Shown here: positions 19,740-29,582 of the stretch, piece by piece | Position numbering within the stretch: the first letter of the stretch is position 1 | Layout: the number at the start of each line of letters is the position of its first letter | Assembly (NCBI GenBank): GCA_022425745.1 | Contig: JAKMEW010000115.1 | Coordinates: 1-39,351 of the forward strand | DNA from: Rubripirellula sp. | Lineage (GTDB): Bacteria > Planctomycetota > Planctomycetia > Pirellulales > Pirellulaceae | Direction of reading: 5' to 3' | DNA: 39,351 bases | Program-made: the position numbers and the translations under genes | Notes under the pieces: model-generated | The model's input: the letters and a program-made list of their open reading frames with translations, nothing else | Databases searched by the model: none | Told to the model about the DNA's origin: nothing

Positions 19740-19778
19740 AACGCTGTTTTTGGAGTCCTCCAGAAGCAGCGTTTTTTT
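19740..19778 (+). terminator. Intrinsic terminator downstream of tRNA-Leu
   Basis: AACGCTG...CAGCGTT stem followed directly by a T-tract (7 T in total at 19772-19778). Confidence 0.8.
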
Positions 19779-20066
19779 GTGGAGTGAGATAAGAGAATGA
19801 CCGGACGAAAAGACTGCTGGGCACTTCACATTCACACGCCTATCAAAAGACGAAGCCATTTGCATGTATTTCACGCAGATCCTTGCGAGAAAAGCTAGGC
19901 TGCCAAGTACCTGATTTTTAATGCAATTTCTTTCGGATGGATGATCCGCAATTCGGTGCATGATAAATCTACGCTTCGTGCGCGGTTTGCAAAGATGGTA
20001 TACATTGACCGCAGGTCACTATTGGTCTGGTCACTGTTAACATTTCCTCGCAGGTAGGTCATCTTC

Positions 20067-20657
20067 ATGAGGTATCCCGTAAGACTCCAATTTAAATTAC
20101 TTACATTTAAACTTGGTCAACGAATCTCCGCTACGGATGCTTCTGGTCAGCCGCTTATGTACGTCAAGCAAAAGATGTTCAAGCTGAAAGAGAAAGTTGA
20201 GGTCTACGCGGATGAAAGTCAGACACGACTTTTGTTTCATATTCAAGCTGACCGAGTGATCGATTTTTCTGCCAATTATTCTTTTACTGATGCAGATGGA
20301 GAATCTTGGGGCGCTGTGCGTCGAAGTGGTATGAGGTCTTTGTGGTCAGCTCACTATGAGATACTTCGTGATAACCAGGTTGCTATGGTTATTCGGGAGG
20401 AAAGCCCTTTCAAGAAATTTCTTGAGAGCCTACTAGGGGGAATACCAATATTGGGCTTGATTGCCGTGTACCTCTTGAATCCCACTTATCTCATCGTTCG
20501 ACCCGATGGTGAGCACGTCTTAAAGTTGTCAAAACTACCGGCAATTTTCGAAGGTAAATTTGAGTTAGAGAAACTAGGAGTGATTTCTGAAGACGATGAG
20601 TTGAGAGCACTCTTGGCGGTGATGATGGTAGGGCTGTTGGAGCGTAAGCGGGGATAA
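20067..20657 (+). CDS. LURP-one-related / tubby C-terminal-like family protein
   Basis: 196 aa. 'ISATDASGQPLMYVKQKMFKLKEKVEVYADESQTRLLFHIQADRVIDFSANYSFTDADGESWGAVRRSG' matches the LOR-type beta-barrel pattern. Confidence 0.72.
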   Translation: MRYPVRLQFKLLTFKLGQRISATDASGQPLMYVKQKMFKLKEKVEVYADESQTRLLFHIQADRVIDFSANYSFTDADGESWGAVRRSGMRSLWSAHYEILRDNQVAMVIREESPFKKFLESLLGGIPILGLIAVYLLNPTYLIVRPDGEHVLKLSKLPAIFEGKFELEKLGVISEDDELRALLAVMMVGLLERKRG

Positions 20658-20733
20658 TAAAAGTATAGATTTTCGGCGAGCAGCTAAGCTGAACAAGCGA
20701 GTATCTGTCTGCTAATGATCATTCTAGGGCTTC

Positions 20734-22692
20734 ATGATGGATTTTGGTATTTTCAGTTTGGTTCCACCCTTGGCTGCTATTCTTTTAGCCATAGTCACGA
20801 GGAGAGTGGTGATACCTTTGGCGGTTGGCGTTGCCGTTGGGGCTGTTATCTTGTCACTTGGTCGCGTTGAATTGCGAACAGATTTAAACACCGACGGTGA
20901 GGTGCTAGTTCGCATTGTCGCTCCTTCGCCTTGGGTATCTGGAGAACGATTTTTTCTGTCAATGCAATCGATGGACCTTGGCTCTCGTCCCTTATCCGTT
21001 GTTTCCTTCGAATCGAAGGTGGAGGGGGGGTATTTTGTTTTACTTAACAGTCTGCCAGAGAAGGAAACGCGCTTAGGAGAACTGATTGAGGCGTTAGAGA
21101 AACAAGGTTGTCTGATTTCTTTAGAGGCAGGAGATCCCGACGTTCGAATAGGAGGGAACTTCGATAAACGGGAAGTGATCGATTGCACTGACTCGTGGAA
21201 GGTCTTCTCCTTGCGTGATCGCAATTTGTTCATACCGACTGCTGGTTTTTTGGCATCGATTTCGTTGTTCTATCATTCGATGATCGACTCAATTTTTTCG
21301 ATATCTCATTTGCAAGCCCTCATCTTCAGTTTGCTCCTTGCTGCTATGGTGGGGACTCTTGAAGTGGGTGGAAGCATGCGCGAGTTGATCAGGAAGATTT
21401 CTAAGCGTATTCGCACCCGACGCGCCGCGCAGGGGTTGATTGCTACAAGCGGGTTAGCTGTCTTCTTTGACGACTATGCCAATACTCTATTGCTTGGCGG
21501 CACCATGCGATCCACGGCGGATCGCTACAGGATCTCGCGGGAGAAATTGGCCTACTTTGTTGATTCCACCGCAGCTCCTGTTGCGGGGATTGCCCTTATC
21601 AGCACGTGGACTGCAGTGGAAATAAGTTATCTATCTGATGGTCTCGTGAGTGCCGGAATAGGTGATAAGCAAACTGCATTTGAGCTTTTTTTGCATACTA
21701 TTCCCTATCGCTTTTATCCTTGGTTGGCGTTAGTCATGGTCTTTACAGTGGCCTACACGCAACGGGATTTCGGCCCGATGTACCAAGCCGAGATGGATGC
21801 GTCCACAAACAATGACGCGGAGCAAAGCAAGACGGATGAGGCACCAATGGGCGTCCATCGAGGTCTGTGGCTTGCTGCGATTGTTCCAGTGCTTCTCTGC
21901 TTAGTTTCGGTCTTAATCGTACTTATGATTACAGGGACACATCAGCTCACGCTCAATAATGAGTCCGATATAAATCAGAGTGTCATTACGCAATTGGGAC
22001 AGGTTTTCGGAAATGGTGATTCTTATTTAGCTCTCGTGGTTGGCGGTGCAGTGGGACTACTTGCTGCAATTGGATCGCATGTCGCATTGGGCGTGAATTT
22101 CCGAGAATGTCGCGGGGGAGCTATTCATGGTGCAAAGCAGATGATGCCTGCGATGGTAATACTCTGGTTCGCATGGGCGTTATCTGGCATGACGGAGAAG
22201 GATGCATTGAATACGGGTGGGTATCTGACAGGATTGTTGTCAGGCCAACTGCCGGTTTCACTGCTGCCCACGGTTGTATTCCTGCTTTCAGCGCTCATGG
22301 CTTTTGCAACCGGCACGAGTTGGGGAACCATGGGGATTTTAACCCCAGTATCAGTTGGTTTAGCCATCCAACTCGACTACGCACAGACTGATCCTTTGGC
22401 GAGTGCGATTGTGCTTGCAACATCGGGTTCGGTTCTCGCAGGCGCCATCTTCGGCGACCATTGTTCTCCTATTTCCGACACCACGGTCTTGTCGAGTCGT
22501 GCGAGTGGCTGTGAACACCTTTCTCATGTGAAGACACAGTTCCCTTACGCGATGATTGTCGGCGGGGTATGCGTTGGACTTGGCACGATTCCCGCGGCGT
22601 TTGGTGTATCACCTTGGATCTGTCTATTGATCGGGACAGTTGTAATCATCTCGGTGGTGACGGCGTTTGGGAAACGCGTTGAGGAGAGTTGA
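20734..22692 (+). CDS. NhaC-type Na+/H+ antiporter family protein with a large soluble insertion
   Basis: 'FFDDYANTLLLGGTMRSTADRYRISREKLAYFVDSTAAPVAGIALISTW', 'FATGTSWGTMGILTPVSVGLA' and 'GAIFGDHCSPISDTTVLSS' are NhaC-family signatures. Many TM helices. Confidence 0.92.
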   Translation: MMDFGIFSLVPPLAAILLAIVTRRVVIPLAVGVAVGAVILSLGRVELRTDLNTDGEVLVRIVAPSPWVSGERFFLSMQSMDLGSRPLSVVSFESKVEGGYFVLLNSLPEKETRLGELIEALEKQGCLISLEAGDPDVRIGGNFDKREVIDCTDSWKVFSLRDRNLFIPTAGFLASISLFYHSMIDSIFSISHLQALIFSLLLAAMVGTLEVGGSMRELIRKISKRIRTRRAAQGLIATSGLAVFFDDYANTLLLGGTMRSTADRYRISREKLAYFVDSTAAPVAGIALISTWTAVEISYLSDGLVSAGIGDKQTAFELFLHTIPYRFYPWLALVMVFTVAYTQRDFGPMYQAEMDASTNNDAEQSKTDEAPMGVHRGLWLAAIVPVLLCLVSVLIVLMITGTHQLTLNNESDINQSVITQLGQVFGNGDSYLALVVGGAVGLLAAIGSHVALGVNFRECRGGAIHGAKQMMPAMVILWFAWALSGMTEKDALNTGGYLTGLLSGQLPVSLLPTVVFLLSALMAFATGTSWGTMGILTPVSVGLAIQLDYAQTDPLASAIVLATSGSVLAGAIFGDHCSPISDTTVLSSRASGCEHLSHVKTQFPYAMIVGGVCVGLGTIPAAFGVSPWICLLIGTVVIISVVTAFGKRVEES

Positions 22693-22802
22693 CTGACCGA
22701 CTCGTGCTCCTTGACGGCTCGAAGAGTCCCGCCGGTTACGGGGCGAGATCGAATAGATTTTCATTGACGGAATGATTTCGTGTTGGCTGTGTTTTGAAAT
22801 AT

Positions 22803-23564
22803 TTAGTCTAGGTCGGCGAAATGATGAATCTTATTGGCTAGGTCCAAAGTGAATGCCTGGAACTCGCTGCAGTTGACCAAGAACTGCGCTCCTTGCGTCC
22901 TTCGCTTTCTCATTTCTTCGAGGCCAAGGGTAGGTCCACCGAATGGGATATTGTTTTGCTTGCAAGCTATCGCAACACGCTCCCATGCCTGATCAATACT
23001 CATCTCCCCCGTCTGCCGCAGACGCAAGCCAAGGTCTCCGGGGCCAACAAAGATCATATCTAAGCCTTCAATGGAAGCAATTTCATCGATTCGATTCACC
23101 GCTTCGGGGGTCTCGATTTGTACGCAAAGAAACGTTTCTCGGTTAGCCCACTGCGTATAAGTATCGGGGTCGTGGATGTGGTAATCCGCGTCGAGTCCAG
23201 CATTATCAATTCCTCGGTCTCCAATCGGAGGAAACTTAACCGCTTGCACTAGTTCTCTAGCCATTTGAGGGCAAGAGACATGAGGAATCATTAGTCCCGC
23301 TGCGCCGTCTTCGAGGTAACGATACAGCTGAGTTTTCCCAGTGACTGGCGGTCTCACCATGATGTCGATGTCAAATTGATGTGATGCCAATAGGAGATAT
23401 TCGACATCGCGTACTGAAATCGATCGGTGTTCGAGATCTAGCCAAATACAGTCGTATCCGGATTTGGCCGCATGAGCAACATACGCTGGAATGAAGTGTC
23501 CAAGTACGCAGCTTTTTATGATTTCGCCGTTGCGGATTCGCTGAAGAGTTTTACTTCTTCTCAT
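22803..23564 (-). CDS. HpcH/HpaI aldolase/citrate lyase family protein
   Basis: 'GYDCIWLDLEHRSISVRDVEYLL', 'MVRPPVTGKTQLYRYLEDGAAGLMIPHV', 'VQIETPEAVNRIDEIASIEGLDMIFVGPGDLGLRL'. Confidence 0.93.
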   Translation of the reverse strand: MRRSKTLQRIRNGEIIKSCVLGHFIPAYVAHAAKSGYDCIWLDLEHRSISVRDVEYLLLASHQFDIDIMVRPPVTGKTQLYRYLEDGAAGLMIPHVSCPQMARELVQAVKFPPIGDRGIDNAGLDADYHIHDPDTYTQWANRETFLCVQIETPEAVNRIDEIASIEGLDMIFVGPGDLGLRLRQTGEMSIDQAWERVAIACKQNNIPFGGPTLGLEEMRKRRTQGAQFLVNCSEFQAFTLDLANKIHHFADLD

Positions 23565-23597
23565 GTGTTTTATTCCGGTGAAGGAGCGTCGGTGTCT

Positions 23598-25109
23598 TTA
23601 TCTCGCAGTGATGTTGCGTTTCGGGAAAATCCAGCTAGCAACAAGGCCGATGGTTAATCCTATGACAAGCGAAACGGGAGTAATCCATTGGAAGCTGATT
23701 GGGTCATCAATGGGTGATTCCAAACCAAAATGGGGGTTTATGAGACGTAGGATGGGTCCAGAGAATGCAATCATGATTGCGGATGTAATACTACAAAATG
23801 TTCCGATAAGTACGCCGGTTCGGCTTGCAAAAGGCACATACAACGCGAAGAAGAACAGCAAAGCGATCGGCACCGTCAATAAATTGACGGTCTTATTGGT
23901 GATCGCCATGAAATTCCCCGGAACCACACCAACGATGAAGCTCAGTAACGCAACGAGTATTCCTGTTGCGATAGCAATACGTCGCGCAAAAGCGACCGAT
24001 TGCTTACTGCCTCTTGATCCCTTTAGGAAAAAATCGTTCATCAACACCGCTGTGATAGAATTGATACCGGAGTCGATACTCGACATTGCAGCCGCTAAAA
24101 GACCTGAGACGACAAAACCTGTCACTACTGGCGGAAGACTGCTTGCTATGAAATGAGAAAAAAGCTTATCAGCTTGGCTCTTGATTGAACCATTCATTGG
24201 CAGAAGGTTTTGGTTTGCTTCATAGAACCCAAGTAGTGCTATTCCTACGAGCCCCAGCGTGACACCGACGACCATACCGACAGTCAACTGAACCGCGATC
24301 GCCTTTCGAGCAGCCTTAGCGTCGGAGGTAGACATAAACCTCTGGATCGAAACTTGGTCTCCAGCTGACGTGCAAACAGTCCATAAAAAGATCGAAAGCA
24401 CGGTTCCGAATACAGTGACTCGGGTTGATGGGTCAAGGCTGAAGATAGGCTGAACATCCCAGATCTCAGACTTCCATTCCGTGGGAAACCAAGCAAGACC
24501 ATTCATTTTCCATGTGATCGTTCCTAGCACCAGCAAAGCGCCACCATAAAGAAGGATCGTCTGCATGAGGTCCGTCAGGACAACTGCCCGAATACCCCCA
24601 ATGGATGTATAAGTGACTGCAAAGATGCTTACGACAATCACGATCAAGGGTGTGTAATCTTCATCCAATCCGATCATGATGGCCAACGCCTTGGAGGTCA
24701 AATGAACCATCAAGGACATCCAGACTAGTCGAAGTGTCAGGAACATCGTGCCGCCAAGAAGACGAATCTCACGTCCTAATTGATCTTCCAATAGAGCGTA
24801 AGCGCTGGTGACGCGCTGCTTCATGTAGATTGGTAAAATTACCGAACCGACCACCAAGAAGACAAATGGATAGGCAAGGTAGTTGGTTAGGTATACCGGT
24901 CCTTTTCCGAGCACTTCACCTGGGATTGCCAGATAGCTAATGGTGCTTAATAGCGTGGCAAAGAGTGAAATCCCTACGATCAGCGGGTTCATCTTGCCCG
25001 AACCAACAAAATAATCATTGGCGTGGTTCTGCTTGCGGCTACAGAACCATCCTAGTATGACGGTGAAAATCGCATAAGTCACCACAATGATCCAATCGAT
25101 CGTTGCCAT
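23598..25109 (-). CDS. Sodium:solute symporter (SSS) family protein
   Basis: 'ILGWFCSRKQNHANDYFVGSGKMNPLIVGISLFATLLSTISYLAIPGEV', 'TYTSIGGIRAVVLTDLMQTILL', 'GLLAAAMSSIDSGINSITAVLMNDFF'. Confidence 0.93.
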   Translation of the reverse strand: MATIDWIIVVTYAIFTVILGWFCSRKQNHANDYFVGSGKMNPLIVGISLFATLLSTISYLAIPGEVLGKGPVYLTNYLAYPFVFLVVGSVILPIYMKQRVTSAYALLEDQLGREIRLLGGTMFLTLRLVWMSLMVHLTSKALAIMIGLDEDYTPLIVIVVSIFAVTYTSIGGIRAVVLTDLMQTILLYGGALLVLGTITWKMNGLAWFPTEWKSEIWDVQPIFSLDPSTRVTVFGTVLSIFLWTVCTSAGDQVSIQRFMSTSDAKAARKAIAVQLTVGMVVGVTLGLVGIALLGFYEANQNLLPMNGSIKSQADKLFSHFIASSLPPVVTGFVVSGLLAAAMSSIDSGINSITAVLMNDFFLKGSRGSKQSVAFARRIAIATGILVALLSFIVGVVPGNFMAITNKTVNLLTVPIALLFFFALYVPFASRTGVLIGTFCSITSAIMIAFSGPILRLINPHFGLESPIDDPISFQWITPVSLVIGLTIGLVASWIFPKRNITAR

Positions 25110-25314
25110 AGACGATTTACCTACGTTGTTAGCAATGAGGTTAGCTGTCTTTCTTACGCAACATTAGACGCTAGTCTCGATGGGTTGATGCAGCGATGCA
25201 GCAAATAATCTGATATTTACAAAAACTTGTTCTTGCTATGCCGAGTAGGCGAAACGATTTTTGCGATGAACAGAACTCAAGTCCTCGGCTATAGGTCGTC
25301 TACCGAGGATGGGT

Positions 25315-27009
25315 TCATCTCTCGCCTGAGATTGTTTCAGCAATATTGTAAGAATGATCACGCAACCTTGAGAAAGCATTCAGAGAGGCCAAGAACGCAA
25401 CACTAACAACAGGAACGATACCGCCGGTCGACAATTCGTCTAAATGTTGTTTTCGTGAAGTCTTGATCAGATCTCGAATCCGTTTTGCCAGGTGCTCCGT
25501 TTGCGTCATCGTGTTTCGATTTGCCTGAACCAAACCTTCATGGATTTTTTCAATGTAGCTTGAGGTTTGCTGTTGTAGATGCATCAGCGATTCAAGTTGA
25601 GTTTCAGTAAAGCGGTGTCCCGCTTTACGAAGCTTCCTATCGAATTTATCCAAATCTTGTATGTAATCGCTTATTGATTCGAATTCATCAGCAATTCGTA
25701 TTTGCCGCCGGCCTTCCTCAGATACCGAATGGGGAACATTGCCTGACAGCAGCTTCGTCACAAATTCAGCAATTTCGTCCTGCATGTGATCAAGAACTTC
25801 TTCTCTTTTCTTTAATCGATCTGCTAGTGAAGTATCCGGTGCCGATTGTTCACGCAGTTCACCTAGCCACGAAAGCATCTTCAAGCAACCGTCACCCATC
25901 CGTTCGATTTCTTTTTGAGATTGCTCAATTGCAAGAAGCGGTGTTTCAAGCATCCGAATATCCAGATCGGTCAATCGTGGCTTTTCCTTGTAGTCCTTGG
26001 AGGGCACGATCTTTTGCAGGAATTTCACAAAGAGTGGCACGAAGGGCAGAAAGATCAATGTGTTGATCACATTGAAAATACTATGCGTAGCAGCAATTGC
26101 CGCCGTGGTGCCAGGAAACGTCACTTCGCCGTCAACGATCTCCTGTTGCAGGACATCTACATCCACGATCTGTGGCACAAGTTTGACGTACCAACTGAAA
26201 ATCGCGGTGATCCATAAGACCCCAAGCATATTGAAGATGACGTGAAAGTACGCTGCACGTCGGGCATTGGTGGTTGCTCCTAGTGAAGCAAATAACGCGG
26301 TAATAGTCGTACCAATGTTCTCACCAAGAACTAAGGCGGCGGCGGTTTCGTAGCTAATCACGCCTTGGCTGGCCAATGAAATGGTGATGCCTAACGTGGC
26401 TGAAGATGATTGCACCAAAGTGGTCATCACACATCCAACTAAGGCACACTTAAGCACGCCCAAGTAAGTATCTGCCTTAAATAGGCTGAACCACGCCTCG
26501 AAATCTGGCATCTGTTTGATAATGGCACAGGCATCTTTCATTAGTTCGAGACCAAAAAAGACCATACCAACGCCCATGATCGCCATAGCCGTATACCGTC
26601 GGCGTTCATTCTTCGAGAATAGATAGCCGAAAGCCGCTGCACCAAGGATCGGTAGACCGTATTTGCCAATCTTAAGAACGAGAATCCAACCAGTGATGGT
26701 GGTCCCGATGTTTGCTCCCATGATCACGCCAATCGCCTGGCTGAGCGCCATCACACCACTATTGACGAATCCCACCACCATCACAGTGGTGATCGAACTT
26801 GATTGAACGACACAGGTTACAAAGATCCCTACAAGAGTTGCTGCGAGGCGATTATTTGTCACGACCCCGATAAGACGCCGAAGACTTGACCCGGCAACTG
26901 CCTGCATCCCGTCGGACATACTCTTCATGCCCAGCAAAAAGATCCCGAGTCCACCAAGGAGTTGAAAGATTAGCTCTAGAAACGAATCCATGGTTTTCTT
27001 GCCACCCAC
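25315..27009 (-). CDS. Na/Pi cotransporter (NptA-like) with C-terminal PhoU-like region; start may be ATG at 26991
   Basis: 'LGGLGIFLLGMKSMSDGMQAVAGSSLRRLI', 'CVVQSSSITTVMVVGFVNSG', 'GANIGTTITGWIL', 'LVQSSSATLGITI', 'LGENIGTTITALFASLGA'; helical C-terminus. Confidence 0.93.
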   Translation of the reverse strand: MGGKKTMDSFLELIFQLLGGLGIFLLGMKSMSDGMQAVAGSSLRRLIGVVTNNRLAATLVGIFVTCVVQSSSITTVMVVGFVNSGVMALSQAIGVIMGANIGTTITGWILVLKIGKYGLPILGAAAFGYLFSKNERRRYTAMAIMGVGMVFFGLELMKDACAIIKQMPDFEAWFSLFKADTYLGVLKCALVGCVMTTLVQSSSATLGITISLASQGVISYETAAALVLGENIGTTITALFASLGATTNARRAAYFHVIFNMLGVLWITAIFSWYVKLVPQIVDVDVLQQEIVDGEVTFPGTTAAIAATHSIFNVINTLIFLPFVPLFVKFLQKIVPSKDYKEKPRLTDLDIRMLETPLLAIEQSQKEIERMGDGCLKMLSWLGELREQSAPDTSLADRLKKREEVLDHMQDEIAEFVTKLLSGNVPHSVSEEGRRQIRIADEFESISDYIQDLDKFDRKLRKAGHRFTETQLESLMHLQQQTSSYIEKIHEGLVQANRNTMTQTEHLAKRIRDLIKTSRKQHLDELSTGGIVPVVSVAFLASLNAFSRLRDHSYNIAETISGER

Positions 27010-27179
27010 TACAAGTAAATATCTTGTGAATATTCGGTGAAGATTTGAGGCGAGAAGTCTATCTGTATTTTGTACCGCTGGCCAGTTACCTGGCCGGTTT
27101 TCACGTTAGACTCAGGCGAGTCTGGTGAGAGACTTTCGGTGGCTTTAACCGGATTGACGCGATTTCAGAGGAAAATGAT

Positions 27180-28853
27180 TTATTTTCCGTTACTGAGCTC
27201 TTTTTCGCGTTTCGCTCTGAATTCAGCAGAAAGCACAATCGCTTTTTCTCTGTCGGATTCGCTGTAATCCCAGAATTCTTGGACCACCCTTTCACACTCA
27301 GGAAAATGCGATCCGTCATCCCCAATTTCAGTTCGAAGTCGCCTCAGCTCGGTTTTTAATTCCTCTTGGATTTTTCGGTGTGAAGGCTTTCCGTAAAGAT
27401 TATTTAACTCTTCAGGATCTTCTCCAAGGTCATAAAGCTCCCATGCCGGCGGTGTTTGATTTTTGCCTTCATAATCACAGCCGTAAAAGTAAATTAGTTT
27501 GTGTGTTTTCGTACGGATTGCCATTTCACCAGGGTTATCGTGGTGAGCCATGTGCATCCAATATCGGTAATAAACTGCTTGTTTCCAATCAGTCGGTTCC
27601 CCGTTACCTTCGCAGATATCTCGGAAAGACTTTCCTTGAATGACGCTTGGCTGATTGATGCCAGCGTAATCCAGCATGAGAGCTGGAAAGTCGATATTCT
27701 CTATCAACGCATCGCTTCTCACGCCAGCTGGAATTGCTTTCGGATAGCGTATTAGGAGCGGCATTCGTTGTGACGGATCGTAAGCCCAGCGTTTATCTTG
27801 GTAGTCCTTTTCGCCGAGCCAAAAACCTTGATCACCTGTGTAGATAATCAAAGTGTTATCAAAGAGGTCTTCGGCAATTAGATAGTCGAATAGTCGTTTG
27901 AGATTGTCATCAACGCCTTTTACGCAACGTAGGTACTTCTTGAGGTATGCCTGATACGACATACGCTTGATCTCTGCATCAGATAGATTCTTGTTCCCGT
28001 AATCCCAAGTGAATTCATCTGGGAAGTGTTTGGGTAGGTCCATCGCGTAAGAGCGTCGGGGATTTCTTCTTCCGATGGAGGTGCCAATATGAGGTACTAA
28101 TTCATCCTGAAAACCACGTGTTGCTAGTGATCCCCAAGTGTCGGACTTATGCCAGAGCGAAGCCGGTTCGGGAATCTCTTCATCAGCAAGATAATTGTCA
28201 TAGCGAGGGTGGTTTTCAAAAAAATCATGCGGGGCTTTAAATTGATGACATAGAAAAAATGGTTTACTGTCGTCTCGGAAGTTTTTCAGCCAATGCAATG
28301 TTGCATCGGTGATCGCATCGGAGGAGTGACTCCCAGGGTATTGAATGGTGTTTTTTGGCCATTCTTTGGGACCTTGTATACGGAAGCTTGTGTCAAAATA
28401 ACTTCCTTGTCCGGGTAGAACCTTGTAATAGTCGAAATTGGGTTCAGCTTTTAGATGCCACTTTCCAATCATGGCTGTCTGGTAGCCAACGCCTCGAATG
28501 AGAATTGGTAGCGTTTGGTTTACTTTCTCAATCCTACCCCCTAGATCAAAAACACCATTGTTGTGGTTGTACTGTCCAGTGATGATGCATGCTCGCGAAG
28601 GCGTGCAAATGCCATTGGTGCAGAATGCATTGTCAAAGCAGATTCCCTCTGAAGCTAATCGATCGATAGTTGGTGTTGGATCAAGATCCTTGAGTAACGT
28701 CGCATACGCGCCCACAGCTTGTGACGTGTGGTCGTCCGACATGATGAAGAGTATGTTTGGACGATCACTTTCCGCAAATACACTGCTTCCTGAGTGCCAA
28801 AGTAGGATCACGGTGATGATGGTAAACAGCGGGGAGAAAAAAAATCTTTTCAT
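27180..28853 (-). CDS. Secreted arylsulfatase-type sulfatase (FGly-dependent)
   Basis: 'RPNILFIMSDDHTSQAVGAY', formylglycine motif CTPSRACIITGQY, 'IGKWHL', 'YTGDQGFWLGEKDYQDKRW'. ATG at 28853 begins the signal peptide MKRFFFSPLFTIITVILLWHSGSSVFA. Confidence 0.95.
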   Translation of the reverse strand: MKRFFFSPLFTIITVILLWHSGSSVFAESDRPNILFIMSDDHTSQAVGAYATLLKDLDPTPTIDRLASEGICFDNAFCTNGICTPSRACIITGQYNHNNGVFDLGGRIEKVNQTLPILIRGVGYQTAMIGKWHLKAEPNFDYYKVLPGQGSYFDTSFRIQGPKEWPKNTIQYPGSHSSDAITDATLHWLKNFRDDSKPFFLCHQFKAPHDFFENHPRYDNYLADEEIPEPASLWHKSDTWGSLATRGFQDELVPHIGTSIGRRNPRRSYAMDLPKHFPDEFTWDYGNKNLSDAEIKRMSYQAYLKKYLRCVKGVDDNLKRLFDYLIAEDLFDNTLIIYTGDQGFWLGEKDYQDKRWAYDPSQRMPLLIRYPKAIPAGVRSDALIENIDFPALMLDYAGINQPSVIQGKSFRDICEGNGEPTDWKQAVYYRYWMHMAHHDNPGEMAIRTKTHKLIYFYGCDYEGKNQTPPAWELYDLGEDPEELNNLYGKPSHRKIQEELKTELRRLRTEIGDDGSHFPECERVVQEFWDYSESDREKAIVLSAEFRAKREKELSNGK

Positions 28854-28940
28854 AACGTGATCTAGCAATCGCTCGGTGATTGACTGTGCGTTCGAGCTCG
28901 TCAGTTTGACTTGGTGATGGCACTAGTGGCGGGGACTCTC

Positions 28941-29462
28941 TCAAGCCGCTCCTAGTCCATTCGCTCTTCGCCATGCGCTAAGTTGTCCCATGTGCAGCAT
29001 AAAATGTCCGCCGACGTAAAATGCGTGCATTGAGCCGAGCGTTGGGAAAAGTTTGCTCATCGCTTCATTAGGATTTTGGTTGGTGAATTGTGAATCATCG
29101 GCGGATTCCAAATGATGGATTGCTGCTTCATATCCAGCGCGAAATTGGGAGACGATATCACTCATCGCTGGGTAAATCGTGCAGGATGGATCATCGAGAC
29201 ATTTGGCATCTTTTGAAAATAAAGCAATCGCCTTTTCCGATGGCCGAAACTCGCTGTCGTCACCACCAAGTTCGGTCACAATTCGCGGCGCATAAAGGCT
29301 GAGATGACCGAAAATAAACGCAGGATGATTTGATTCGATCGAGGTTTCAGCACATCGAGCAAACGAGCCGAAGGTTTCCGGTGAGATTCCATTGAGCAGC
29401 CGATCCGCATAGTTCAAACCAAGCTTCGCGGACGCAGCAATCATGTGGCCGATCGTTTTCAT
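28941..29462 (-). CDS. DinB-like four-helix protein
   Basis: 173 aa. 'HPAFIFGHLSLYAPRI' and 'HAFYVGGHFMLHMGQLSAWRRANGLG' resemble DinB-family metal-site His spacing. Confidence 0.72.
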   Translation of the reverse strand: MKTIGHMIAASAKLGLNYADRLLNGISPETFGSFARCAETSIESNHPAFIFGHLSLYAPRIVTELGGDDSEFRPSEKAIALFSKDAKCLDDPSCTIYPAMSDIVSQFRAGYEAAIHHLESADDSQFTNQNPNEAMSKLFPTLGSMHAFYVGGHFMLHMGQLSAWRRANGLGAA

Positions 29463-29582
29463 GATAGAGATTCTCTGTTGTCATCAAGTGGTGGGGGAAA
29501 ATGGCTTCGCTTCATTCAATTAAAACATACCATTTTTTGTTTTCTCGCGGACAGCATTACGCTTAGCGAGTGATGGAGTCGA

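Noticed and set aside
19609-19824. 71-aa minus-strand ORF containing 'GTGGGTRTHTALRPPDFESGASANSATPA', and the overlapping plus-strand ORF 19497..19787
   Set aside because: These are antisense and sense translations of the tRNA-Leu gene, a well-known spurious protein pattern. The tRNA explains the sequence.
23563-24156. 197-aa plus-strand ORF opposite the sodium:solute symporter
   Set aside because: Complement of a strongly supported SSS transporter; no recognisable domain.
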